Positions 7,064 through 14,517 are shown, counted from the first letter of the stretch. The stretch is DNA of 34,744 nucleotides from Anaerocolumna sp047777345 (GCA_047777345.1 JBKEEJ010000028.1:1-34744); one strand, 5' to 3'. Notes: generated by a model not told the origin, from the letters alone. Made by a program: numbers and translations.

Positions 7064-10000
7064 ATGAAGTTAACGCGGCGTAAAATAGAAGAGGGTAAAA
7101 AATATAGAGCCACATTTTATCGGGATACTACCCGAGGGTTGCTGTATTTTGACTCAGAAAAGGTAGATTCTACAGAAAAAGTAGTAAACTCCATGAATTT
7201 TGTACGTTCCATGCGGGGACGGATTTTAAAGCATGCGGAAAAAGGGGATAATCCATTTTATCATCTGGTGGATGGGCTGGTTAATCCGGTTGCTCCAATT
7301 GCCAGTGAGCCTGTTGACATGAAAGGGAAAGATATATCTGAGGTAATCAATAAAAATTTGACAGAGTTTGGGAAAAAATTAAAAGCACCGGATTCTATAT
7401 ATACACTGGAAGAACTGATTCTGAAAATACAGTCTAAGGATAATCCGGATGAGATAAAATCAGAACTTCAAAAAATCAGAAAATGCCTTGAAACCGATAT
7501 CAAGAACAGAAAAGAGCAGCTTATCACTTCGATTGCCAACAACAACATTCCATTCTCAGTAATCAACGGCAAACTTAAACCTGCTTCAAGAAAAATGCAG
7601 TGGCTGTTTAAACTGCTGACGGAAAGAACAAGAATGAAACCGGAAGATAAAGTTCCTTCCATAGAGGAAAAACTTGATAAATATTGGGAAAGGTATAACT
7701 ATAAAAAACTTGAAAAATTAATTACAGATAATGTTGAAAAGCTAGAGAATGAACCTGCGGCACGGGTGATTGCAAATACAGTATTTAAGTGTGTAAGAGA
7801 TTATCATCATAATTTGCGTTTGAGTTTATCAGAATCCAGCGAAGAAGATCAGGACTTTAAGTTGTTTATTAAAGAAGTGGAGCAGCATTTTAAAAAATAT
7901 TATCCCGTTAAGTCCAAAGATTCCAATAGTGAGTATGATAATTTCTTATGCAAAGATAACAATTATAGATTTTATTGCTCCTGCCATATTGTTAAGCGTG
8001 AAGTGAACCGTTCCATAATAAATCAGTTAGTCGCAGGTTTGATTCAACAGGGTAAGCTTTTGCACTATTTCTATGATTATGAAAAAGGCCTTTGGCAGAA
8101 GGATTTCCTTAATTCCCATGGCTTATCCTATATTCAAGTGGAGGAAGCTTTTAAAAAGTCCCTGATGAGTGCCCTGACTTGGGGGATAAACCGACTGATT
8201 TTCTTTTATTATGATGGAAAAGAAAAATTTCCGGATAAAAGCGATATTCTATTGAATCCGAAGAAAGACAAAAAATATAATATTAATGATTATAGAAAAA
8301 ATTATTACAAACGAATAAAAGATGATAGCAAACATTTTAAAGAAAAACTGGCTGCATGTTTTTCGGTTAAGGTAAAGGAAGAAAATAATAGGAACAATGA
8401 TTCCGTAGATAAGTTAATTGACTTAGTTGAGGTAACAAGAAAAAGTGTCGCCAATATACGTCATAACATTTTCCACTATAAAGAAGAGTCTTTGCTTAAA
8501 ATACTGGAATCCGGAGGACAAAAGAAAGAGAACGAAAAAAGCAATCAAAATGGGAAATCGATAAAGTATAATGTTGCAAAGGAATTTTTTATACGGGATA
8601 TTAAAAATCTTACCGATGCCTTTCGTGAGCAGATTCGTAGTTTAGGTATCCTTGAATATTATCCCCTTAGTCTCCTTATCAATTGCTTTGATGCCTGCGG
8701 ATTGGAGTTTAAACTATATACATCCCAAAATTCAATGATACCATCCTTTGGTAAAGTTTATAAAAAAGGCTACAATTTATATAAATCGGATAATAATAAA
8801 CATAAAGGCCTGCATTGGTATATCGAAGTTCCGAATCAGGACCAGGGGCGTCTAGCATATAAGAATCTGTTGCAGTTAATTTACTATTATGCTTTTTTAC
8901 CCGAAGTAAAGGAAAATGAAACTTTAATCACAGATTTTATTAACAGTACCAAGGAATGGAATCAGAAAGAGGCAACAAATGCAAAAAATAAATCCAAGGC
9001 AAAATCCATGCAATCAGATGAAAGTAACAATATAGCATATCGCTATGAGGCTATGCCGGATTATAAGGGAGAACCTCTAAGTGATTATTTGGAATTATTG
9101 CAAAGAGAACAGATGTTGCGGGAAAAACAGGTACAGGAAAAAGAAGCGGACAATAATTATTATATTCCGTTTATACAGGATGTGGTGGTACGGGCTTTTG
9201 ATGCATATTTAAGCAGGATGGATAAATACCGCGATAGTTTGCAGGCCCCTGCATTACAACCTAAAGAAGATGTAGAAAAGGCTCTGAATGAACTGATTTG
9301 TGCAAATGGAGGGAAATATGTATTAAAAACCAGATTTCAAAAATATTTGCCGTTCAATGAAATACAGTCAGACAAGCAGGAGAAACCCAATAATGAAAGA
9401 GAAGAGAAAAACAATCAGGAACTTTCCCAAAAAGAAAAAGGACTGCTTTCTTTTTATTTGCTTTTACGCTTATTAGACGGAAAAGTAATATCCGAATTAC
9501 AGCATCAGTTTGTCCGTTACCGTTGTTCTCTGAAAGAAAGGAAGCTGTACAATTATAATAATGTAAATCAGGATGAACTGATATCTGTACTTGAAGAACT
9601 GGAAGAATTAATGGAACTGGTTCGTTATACAATTCCATCCACACTGCCGCAAAGCTTATCAGGAAAGAAAGAATCTGACTTTAAGGATTTGATAGAGCGG
9701 CATTTTAACGACTTTTTTGAGGAGAAGGTTATAAATAAAATTGACTTTTATTACCAGTCAGATGCAAAATCTCCTATTCCGCGAAAGCCTATGACCTTGT
9801 TAGTACGTTCCGCTCCCCTGCCATTGTATCAACAGATGCTAAAAGACTATTACCATATTACTGAAGAAGACATCAACGAATACCTTAAGCTTAGTAACGG
9901 CATTGTTGATGAACAAAACAGACTAAACGAATTACATAAAAAGCTGGAGCACGTCAAGGTACAATCACGTAAGATAAGTAATAAAACAGGAAAGTCCAAC

Positions 10001-10843
10001 TATGTTAATTATCTTACTGAAGAAGATGCCGGCATGGTGGAAGAATATGAGGAAACTTTAATTAAAGTAATAAAATATAAAAATTTGCGGCGTAAACTTA
10101 CCTTTGAATCTTTGTATGAAATTTTCCAGGTTCATGTTAATATTATTGCAAGACTGATTGGTTTTGCCGAAGATTGGGAAAGGGATATGTTCTTCCTCCT
10201 GCTTGCATTAAGTTATGGCAAGTATATCTTATGTAGTGAAAGTAATGTTAAAGCTATGTTTAGTAATGGGTATGTGGTTGGGGCAATAACAAAAAAGGAT
10301 GGCTATCTTAAAAATGATCACAAACTTTTATATGAATTATGCTGGCATGAGGTAAGAAATGATAGAGATTTATGGAGAATAATGAAAGATAGACTGGATA
10401 TTCGAAATAGCATAGATCATCTCAATCATTTTACACAATCAGAGACAGGTCCCTTGCCTTCACTTGAAGTAACTTTGAATAAAGTCCGCGATATGCTTTG
10501 TTATGACCGAAAACGTCAGAATGCGGTAACGAAAACAATAAAAGATATGCTTTTGAAAGAACATCATATTAGAATCGAATGGGAAAGTTATACAGATAAC
10601 GAGAAGAAATACCAGCTTAAAATAAAATCAGTAAATGATATGCCAGTTGTACATTTAAAGCATTTGCGAATTGACGGGCAGAAAAAAGATGAAAAGAAAA
10701 AAGTTGACACGAAAGCTTTTAAATATGACAAACAGGAAGTATGGTTACATAAGGGTGTACAGGAAACAGCGCATGATGGCAATTTCTTAAAGTGTATTGA
10801 CCGGTTGCTTACCTTCTCTTTTAACAGTGCGAACCCGAAGTGA
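7064..10843 (+). CDS. cas13a: CRISPR effector RNase Cas13a (C2c2), type VI-A
   Basis: RNA-guided ribonuclease: it processes its own pre-crRNA, binds crRNA, and on pairing with target RNA cleaves RNA through two HEPN domains. The 1259-aa protein has exactly the required RxxxxH motifs: R466-HNIF-H471 (HEPN1) and R1114-NSID-H1119 (HEPN2), with placement fitting Cas13a rather than Cas13b, c or d. Other Cas13a-like signatures are IPSFGKVYKKG in the linker region, IGFAEDWERD ending at D1041, and CYDRKRQNA around 1146-1154 just after HEPN2. It is somewhat longer than the well-known Leptotrichia enzymes of about 1150 aa; a low-complexity charged stretch follows HEPN1. AAGGGGG precedes the ATG at 7064. 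Two arrays follow on the same strand, and no cas1, cas2 or accessory gene is present. The last codons and stop lie inside the first leader element. Confidence 0.96.
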   Translation: MKLTRRKIEEGKKYRATFYRDTTRGLLYFDSEKVDSTEKVVNSMNFVRSMRGRILKHAEKGDNPFYHLVDGLVNPVAPIASEPVDMKGKDISEVINKNLTEFGKKLKAPDSIYTLEELILKIQSKDNPDEIKSELQKIRKCLETDIKNRKEQLITSIANNNIPFSVINGKLKPASRKMQWLFKLLTERTRMKPEDKVPSIEEKLDKYWERYNYKKLEKLITDNVEKLENEPAARVIANTVFKCVRDYHHNLRLSLSESSEEDQDFKLFIKEVEQHFKKYYPVKSKDSNSEYDNFLCKDNNYRFYCSCHIVKREVNRSIINQLVAGLIQQGKLLHYFYDYEKGLWQKDFLNSHGLSYIQVEEAFKKSLMSALTWGINRLIFFYYDGKEKFPDKSDILLNPKKDKKYNINDYRKNYYKRIKDDSKHFKEKLAACFSVKVKEENNRNNDSVDKLIDLVEVTRKSVANIRHNIFHYKEESLLKILESGGQKKENEKSNQNGKSIKYNVAKEFFIRDIKNLTDAFREQIRSLGILEYYPLSLLINCFDACGLEFKLYTSQNSMIPSFGKVYKKGYNLYKSDNNKHKGLHWYIEVPNQDQGRLAYKNLLQLIYYYAFLPEVKENETLITDFINSTKEWNQKEATNAKNKSKAKSMQSDESNNIAYRYEAMPDYKGEPLSDYLELLQREQMLREKQVQEKEADNNYYIPFIQDVVVRAFDAYLSRMDKYRDSLQAPALQPKEDVEKALNELICANGGKYVLKTRFQKYLPFNEIQSDKQEKPNNEREEKNNQELSQKEKGLLSFYLLLRLLDGKVISELQHQFVRYRCSLKERKLYNYNNVNQDELISVLEELEELMELVRYTIPSTLPQSLSGKKESDFKDLIERHFNDFFEEKVINKIDFYYQSDAKSPIPRKPMTLLVRSAPLPLYQQMLKDYYHITEEDINEYLKLSNGIVDEQNRLNELHKKLEHVKVQSRKISNKTGKSNYVNYLTEEDAGMVEEYEETLIKVIKYKNLRRKLTFESLYEIFQVHVNIIARLIGFAEDWERDMFFLLLALSYGKYILCSESNVKAMFSNGYVVGAITKKDGYLKNDHKLLYELCWHEVRNDRDLWRIMKDRLDIRNSIDHLNHFTQSETGPLPSLEVTLNKVRDMLCYDRKRQNAVTKTIKDMLLKEHHIRIEWESYTDNEKKYQLKIKSVNDMPVVHLKHLRIDGQKKDEKKKVDTKAFKYDKQEVWLHKGVQETAHDGNFLKCIDRLLTFSFNSANPK

Positions 10844-10960
10844 ACATAAATAGTAGATGCCAATTTATGCGGGTTTCAGGACCTTTATTTTTAAGATTTT
10901 AGGAGGTTCGCACTTTTGAGTGCTCCAACCCGCATGTTATAAGGTTTTTAACGTATAGCC
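10827..10960 (+). repeat. CRISPR leader copy 1, candidate structured RNA element
   Basis: This 134-nt element joins the cas13a stop to the first repeat of array 1. Its first 118 nt match the leader of array 2 at 114 positions. Predicted stems, all on the plus strand, are: SL1, AACCCG 10832-10837 with CGGGTT 10870-10875, stacked on CATAAAT 10845-10851 with ATTTATG 10863-10869; SL2, 10879-10886 with 10902-10909; SL3, GCACT 10910-10914 with AGTGC 10919-10923 around TTTG. Alternative 9-bp pairings interleave: GTGCGAACC 10827-10835 with GGTTCGCAC 10905-10913, and ATGCGGGTT 10867-10875 with AACCCGCAT 10927-10935. The duplication is seen directly; the RNA function is inference from pairing-preserving differences between copies. 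Confidence 0.75.
10916..10943 (+). promoter_or_regulatory. Putative promoter of CRISPR array 1
   Basis: TTGAGT, 16 nt, TATAAG. A start about 7 nt downstream would fall near 10950, about 10 nt before the first repeat at 10961. The same boxes and spacing are kept in the second leader. Part of the inverted repeat AACCCGCAT lies between the two boxes, so factor binding or RNA folding there could affect it. Confidence 0.5.
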
Positions 10961-11118
10961 GTAACAATCCCCGTAGGCAGGGGAACTGAAACTTTTTCGC
11001 TGCTCTCCGGATGAGTTTTGGAGCCAGCGTAACAATCCCCGTAGGCAGGGGAACTGAAACTTTTTGGGCAAATAAAATATTTTCAGCATTTATAATGTAA
11101 CAATCCCCGTAGGCAGGG
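10961..11118 (+). CRISPR. CRISPR array 1: two full repeats, one truncated repeat, two spacers
   Basis: The 32-nt repeat begins GTAACAATCCCCGTAGGCA and ends GGGGAACTGAAAC. Full copies are at 10961-10992 and 11029-11060. The third (11097-11118) keeps 22 nt and then diverges, marking the trailer end. Spacers are 10993-11028 and 11061-11096, both 36 nt. The repeat forms UCCCC/GGGGA around a GUAGGCA loop and ends in CUGAAAC, matching the crRNA handle plan of type VI-A (repeat 5' of spacer, transcribed with cas13a). Both spacers begin TTTTT, so the repeat boundary could be 5 nt further right. Confidence 0.95.
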
Positions 11119-11245
11119 ATTTATTATTCTTTCTTTTATCGCGAGTGCAAATCTAAAGAAGATGAGGAAAATAATTGTAAAGGAAAAGACGCAAAATTTA
11201 GAAAAAGAAAGAAAAGATACCCAAAAGTATCAACTATGGAATCAG

Positions 11246-11379
11246 GTGCGAACCTGAAGTGAACATAAATAGTAGATGCCAATTTATGCGGGTTTCAGGA
11301 CCTCCATTTTTAAGATTTTAGGAGGTTCGCACTTTTGAGTGTTCCAACCCGCATGTTATAAGGCTTTCAATATGCCGCT
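11246..11379 (+). repeat. CRISPR leader copy 2, candidate structured RNA element
   Basis: This is the second 134-nt leader, immediately before array 2. Compared with copy 1 the first 118 nt differ only at the positions equivalent to 10836 (C to T), 10885-10886 (TT to CC) and 10923 (C to T). Each changed base faces a G in SL1, SL2 or SL3, so pairing is kept. The last 16 nt before the repeat differ at about half the positions. The copy starts with a diverged version of the cas13a terminal codons (GCG AAC CTG AAG TGA) although no cas13 sequence precedes it. A 127-nt AT-rich segment of no recognised function separates it from array 1. Confidence 0.75.
11335..11362 (+). promoter_or_regulatory. Putative promoter of CRISPR array 2
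   Basis: TTGAGT, 16 nt, TATAAG, identical in sequence and spacing to the boxes in leader 1, ending 17 nt before the first repeat. Conservation of these boxes while the following 16 nt have diverged supports a function for them. Confidence 0.5.
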
Positions 11380-11742
11380 GTAACAATTCCCGTGTGTAGG
11401 GAAACTGAAACATCTTTTCGAATTTCTCGTAGAACTTGGCCTTTTTGTAACAATTCCCGTGTGTAGGGAAACTGAAACATATATATCAAAATAAGCCTTA
11501 AGGGAGTTGGTAAGTAACAATTCCCGTGTGTAGGGAAACTGAAACACTAAAATGAGTTATTATAACTGACCATGTAAATGTAACAATTCCCGTGTGTAGG
11601 GAAACTGAAACTTAAATGGCATACAAGGTATGTTTTTTTCAAAATGTAACAATTCCCGTGTGTAGGGAAACGGAAACTATCGATACTCACGTATTTTAAA
11701 GTTGGTTTTAGGTAATAATCCTTGTAGGCAAGAACTGATAAT
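11380..11742 (+). CRISPR. CRISPR array 2: five repeats plus a degenerate terminal repeat, five spacers
   Basis: The 32-nt repeats begin GTAACAATTCCCGTGTGTA and end GGGAAACTGAAAC, at 11380-11411, 11447-11478, 11514-11545, 11580-11611 and 11646-11677; the fifth has one change (ACGGAAAC). Spacers are 11412-11446, 11479-11513, 11546-11579, 11612-11645 and 11678-11711 (35, 35, 34, 34, 34 nt). A degenerate sixth repeat at about 11712-11742 carries the array 1 loop GTAGGCA instead of GTGTGTA. Against array 1 the stem shows a compensatory change (UCCCC/GGGGA to UUCCC/GGGAA) and a different loop. The orientation matches cas13a, so both arrays probably feed the same effector. Confidence 0.95.
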
Positions 11743-11823
11743 TGTTTAATTTACGGACATTAAGCAGCCATTTATTGAGAGTAAAAAATAAAATAAGATT
11801 AGGTTCAGACAGAGTAAGAGACA

Positions 11824-11854
11824 AAAAAAGACAGGCATAAAACCTGTCTTTTTT
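11824..11854 (+). terminator. Intrinsic terminator after CRISPR array 2
   Basis: GACAGG and CCTGTC flank a 7-nt loop, with six A upstream and six T downstream that extend the pairing. It closes the CRISPR transcription unit and could work in both directions. Confidence 0.85.
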
Positions 11855-12072
11855 CATGAGAAGATATAGATTTACTTTGAAAGTAATTTATAGTATTTTC
11901 ACAAATTAAGAAATATGGATTAAATCATAAATAATTGGATATACAAAAAATTCCCACCCATTGCTTATTATTTGCAAAACAATCGTCCATACAAAACCAC
12001 AATTATGTTTCCTCTTTTCGTGTGAAAAGATTATTGGAAAAAGAACCGGAATAATTATAAAAGCTTTAATTC

Positions 12073-12507
12073 TCATTGGTTATCTTTCTCATAATAATAG
12101 CACTCGTTCAGGTTATCATTCTCAAAAACTTTAACCATATATTCAAAGTCCTCAGCAAGCTCATAGTTCTGTAATTGGTCTCTTGAAATCCAAAAGACCT
12201 CCCCTTCTTCAGAACTTGTTAAATTACCTGTGTATTCGTTGGTTTTAAAAAACAGGACTACGTACCGCTCTCTGTTTTCGGTTTGAAATTGTTTTACTCC
12301 GCAGATTCTGGGATTATGTATGGTAAGCCCGGTTTCTTCCAGGACTTCCCGCTTAACCGCTTCTACAAAAGATTCACATGGTTCCACATGACCGCCGGGG
12401 AAACAAATCCCCGGCCATTTTTTATCCACTCTGTTTTGTACTAATATTTTATCTTTATCATATATCATGCAAAGAACAGTAAACTCTGCCATTTCACTTC
12501 TGCTCAT
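12073..12507 (-). CDS. Nudix hydrolase, MutT-like
   Basis: Predicted to hydrolyse a nucleoside diphosphate linked to another group, such as an oxidised nucleotide. The 144-aa protein carries a complete Nudix box at residues 39-61: G39, E45, then R53-E54-V-L-E57-E58-T-G60-L61, supplying the metal-binding glutamates. The preceding WPGICFPGGH is typical of MutT/8-oxo-dGTPase-like members. AGGAGG lies 5 nt before the ATG at 12507. It stands alone on the minus strand, 165 nt from the HAD gene. The family is certain; the substrate is not. Confidence 0.88.
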   Translation of the reverse strand: MSRSEMAEFTVLCMIYDKDKILVQNRVDKKWPGICFPGGHVEPCESFVEAVKREVLEETGLTIHNPRICGVKQFQTENRERYVVLFFKTNEYTGNLTSSEEGEVFWISRDQLQNYELAEDFEYMVKVFENDNLNECYYYEKDNQ

Positions 12508-12672
12508 GCAGGCCTCCTGGTTTTTTATCTTACGTGATGATTTTTCATAATAACAGTGTTAAAAATTACTATTTCCAAGATTGCAAATATCAGGTTATAA
12601 AGCCTTAAAATTATAAAGTTTTATAAAATCAAGATAAAGCTTATCACTTATATAAGATTTGAAAATAAAACC

Positions 12673-13437
12673 TTAAAAGGCAAGTTCTTTATCTAAGTTC
12701 TTAATAAATTCCAGCAATTCTTTAAATCCACCCTGCTTATACCGGGTAATATCGGCTTCTTCTTTGTTTATTATGTTATCTTTTAGCAGGAAAGTATCCA
12801 TACCAAGAGAGTTTGCACACATATCCTCTTTCACATCATTTCCAACCATAATACACTGGTCAGGGCTTTTGTTAATCATGCGAAGGATTTCTTCGTAGTA
12901 ACTTAAGTTTGGTTTGCAAAAGGATGAGTTTTCATAGGTGGTTATATGGATAAAATCATTTGCCGAAAGATTTGCCCAGCGTATTCTGGAATAGGTGGCT
13001 ACTTTGGGAAAAAGGGGGTTTGTAGCAAGCACCAGACAGTACCCTTTTTCCTTTAATAAACCAATACATTCCTTAGCCAAAGGATTGACGGAGGTGGCAG
13101 ACCTTGCAAGCTGAAATTCATTTTTATAGTAATCCAGAAATACAGGTAACAGGTCACGGTCTTTTTTTCCGCTAATCTTACAGAATACAGACCAGAAACG
13201 TTTTTCATTTGTCATAGAACCGTCATTGTCTATCATGGCTTTAATACCGGAAAGTACGGCATTGGTCAGTATTTTTGTATCCCCGTAGGGAGACAATTTT
13301 TCTTTTAAGGTATTGGCATATACGTCGATAAACTGTTCCTGGCTGGGCATAGGAAGTAAGGTCCCGTCTAAGTCAAATAAAAAGGTATCAATTGTATGCA
13401 TGGGTTTATTTCTCCGCTTCTTCATTTTATTTGTCAT
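12673..13437 (-). CDS. HAD superfamily hydrolase
   Basis: Probable phosphatase of the haloacid dehalogenase superfamily. The nucleophile motif is D22-LDGT (FLFDLDGTLLPM), motif II lies in LVLATNPL, the conserved lysine in FCKPNLSYYEEIL, and the acidic motif IV in IMVGNDVKEDM. At 254 aa with a helical cap after motif I (about 40-130), it fits the subfamily I fold. AAAGGA lies 8 nt before the ATG at 13437. It follows the XRE/ImmA genes on the same strand after a 25-nt gap, so it may be co-transcribed with them. The substrate is unknown. Confidence 0.85.
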   Translation of the reverse strand: MTNKMKKRRNKPMHTIDTFLFDLDGTLLPMPSQEQFIDVYANTLKEKLSPYGDTKILTNAVLSGIKAMIDNDGSMTNEKRFWSVFCKISGKKDRDLLPVFLDYYKNEFQLARSATSVNPLAKECIGLLKEKGYCLVLATNPLFPKVATYSRIRWANLSANDFIHITTYENSSFCKPNLSYYEEILRMINKSPDQCIMVGNDVKEDMCANSLGMDTFLLKDNIINKEEADITRYKQGGFKELLEFIKNLDKELAF

Positions 13438-13462
13438 TTTGATTTTCCTTTTATCGGATTTT

Positions 13463-13924
13463 CTACTCCAGCTTTTTTAGTACACCAAGGCAGGGAGTAA
13501 AGTATATAATATAATTTTTATACTTTACATAAGTTCCGTATTTATTTTTATAAGCTTCCAAAGCATCTTTTAGATATTCTTCCGTAACATCCAAATATTC
13601 TGCCATGGTATATAAGCTGTTACACCCCGCTTCGTAACACTTAATGATACCTTCCAGTCCTACTTGAATATCATATGAAATAAGGCGGGCACGATATTCC
13701 TGCTTACGGTTATTACCGTCATTTTGATCCAGTATATTGCCCACCGAAGTCAGATGATGTCCGATTTCTTCTGCCAGAATGCAGCTCTTTTCCTTTAAAG
13801 TAAGCTTCCGGTCGATGGCAATACACCCGTCCACATATAATCCCTTTAACCCCTTAACCTGGTATAAATCCATTTCTTTTACAAACAGATTCTCATGCTC
13901 CTTTTGTAAGTCCTCATAGGTCAT
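13463..13924 (-). CDS. ImmA/IrrE family metallo-endopeptidase
   Basis: Probable zinc peptidase paired with the adjacent XRE repressor. In ICEBs1 and related prophage systems ImmA cleaves the cI-like repressor to induce the element. The 153-aa protein has its active-site helix at residues 50-58 (LAEEIGHHL). The canonical HExxH first histidine is a glutamate here (E52-E53-I-G-H56), a variant that, from memory, occurs in clostridial and phage homologues. I chose the ATG at 13924, with GGGGAG 6 nt upstream, over an in-frame start at 14002 inside the repressor gene. Only 13 nt separate it from that gene, so they form one operon. Cleavage of the neighbour repressor is inference. Confidence 0.8.
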   Translation of the reverse strand: MTYEDLQKEHENLFVKEMDLYQVKGLKGLYVDGCIAIDRKLTLKEKSCILAEEIGHHLTSVGNILDQNDGNNRKQEYRARLISYDIQVGLEGIIKCYEAGCNSLYTMAEYLDVTEEYLKDALEAYKNKYGTYVKYKNYIIYFTPCLGVLKKLE

Positions 13925-13937
13925 TCCGATCTCCCCT

Positions 13938-14276
13938 TCATTTATTGTTCGGCTTTGGCTTATTGTTTCTTGCCGCCAAAAGCAGCTGTTTATATTCCTC
14001 AATTTTTTGCAGTTCTTCTTCGGTCCAGTTTATATTATCTTCTTTGTGTGCGGCAACCGTCGGCACTGATGTGTCTTCCCAGCCCATAAGATATGCCGGG
14101 GAGCAGTGAAAGATTTCGGCAAGCTTGGCAATTGTTTCATGTTTAATATTTTTAATTTCTCCGCTTTCATACCGCTGCATGGTAGCCTCTTTTACCCCCA
14201 ACCGGTTTGCCACTTCCAGTAAAGTCATACCCATAGCTAATCTTCTTTCCTTAATCCTCTCCTGTAAAACTGACAT
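13938..14276 (-). CDS. XRE family repressor, phage-type
   Basis: DNA-binding repressor of the Cro/C1 family. The 112-aa protein has one helix-turn-helix at residues 5-65 (RRLAMGMTLLEVANRLGV, then EATMQRYESGEIKNIKHETI and LAEIFHCSPAYLMGWED), followed by an acidic linker that could be the ImmA cleavage region. Its own promoter and a divergent promoter face each other across 14474-14562, with palindromic sites based on ACTTACGTA that it very likely binds. The xre-immA order and divergent small gene resemble the control regions of prophages and integrative elements, yet no integrase or structural genes follow, so this may be a remnant or domesticated switch. Confidence 0.85.
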   Translation of the reverse strand: MSVLQERIKERRLAMGMTLLEVANRLGVKEATMQRYESGEIKNIKHETIAKLAEIFHCSPAYLMGWEDTSVPTVAAHKEDNINWTEEELQKIEEYKQLLLAARNNKPKPNNK

Positions 14277-14473
14277 AAGTAACGACTCCTGATTTAATAA
14301 ATTTAGATTTTATAGGGAAAATCTATAACCCCGTATCCATTCCACCACATTTTCTGTTTTTAAAGAGTGGTCCATTTTTGAATACTTTAAACTTAATTAA
14401 TGAAAAATGTAAAAAACATGTTTTCTGTAAATTCATAACCCGTCTATCATATAAAATCCATTTTCGTAAATTT

Positions 14474-14502
14474 AATATACCATGAACTTACATAAAGTGC
14501 AA
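14474..14502 (-). promoter_or_regulatory. Promoter of the xre-immA operon
   Basis: On the minus strand: TTGCAC at 14502-14497, 17 nt, TATATT at 14479-14474. The spacer holds a degenerate operator-like sequence (ACTTTATGTAAGT), which suggests autoregulation by the repressor. The leader to the xre start is about 190 nt. Confidence 0.6.
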
Positions 14503-14517
14503 TATTTAAATAGAAAA

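Noticed and set aside
7064..10843. Possible Cas13b, Cas13c or Cas13d instead of Cas13a
   Set aside because: Cas13b has its HEPN motifs near the two ends and 36-nt repeats with the opposite handle; Cas13d is about 930 aa. The motif positions (466 and 1114 of 1259), the WERD and CYDRK-like segments near HEPN2 and the repeat's 3' AAAC handle fit Cas13a.
11356..11547. Open frame of 63 codons on the minus strand over array 2
   Set aside because: It is an artefact of the repeat being read three times (the same FPYT/SFPTHGNCY-like unit recurs); it has no ribosome binding site.
12673..14276. Complete prophage or integrative element
   Set aside because: Only the repressor, peptidase and one small membrane gene look phage-like. 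No integrase, terminase, capsid, relaxase or attachment-site duplication was found.
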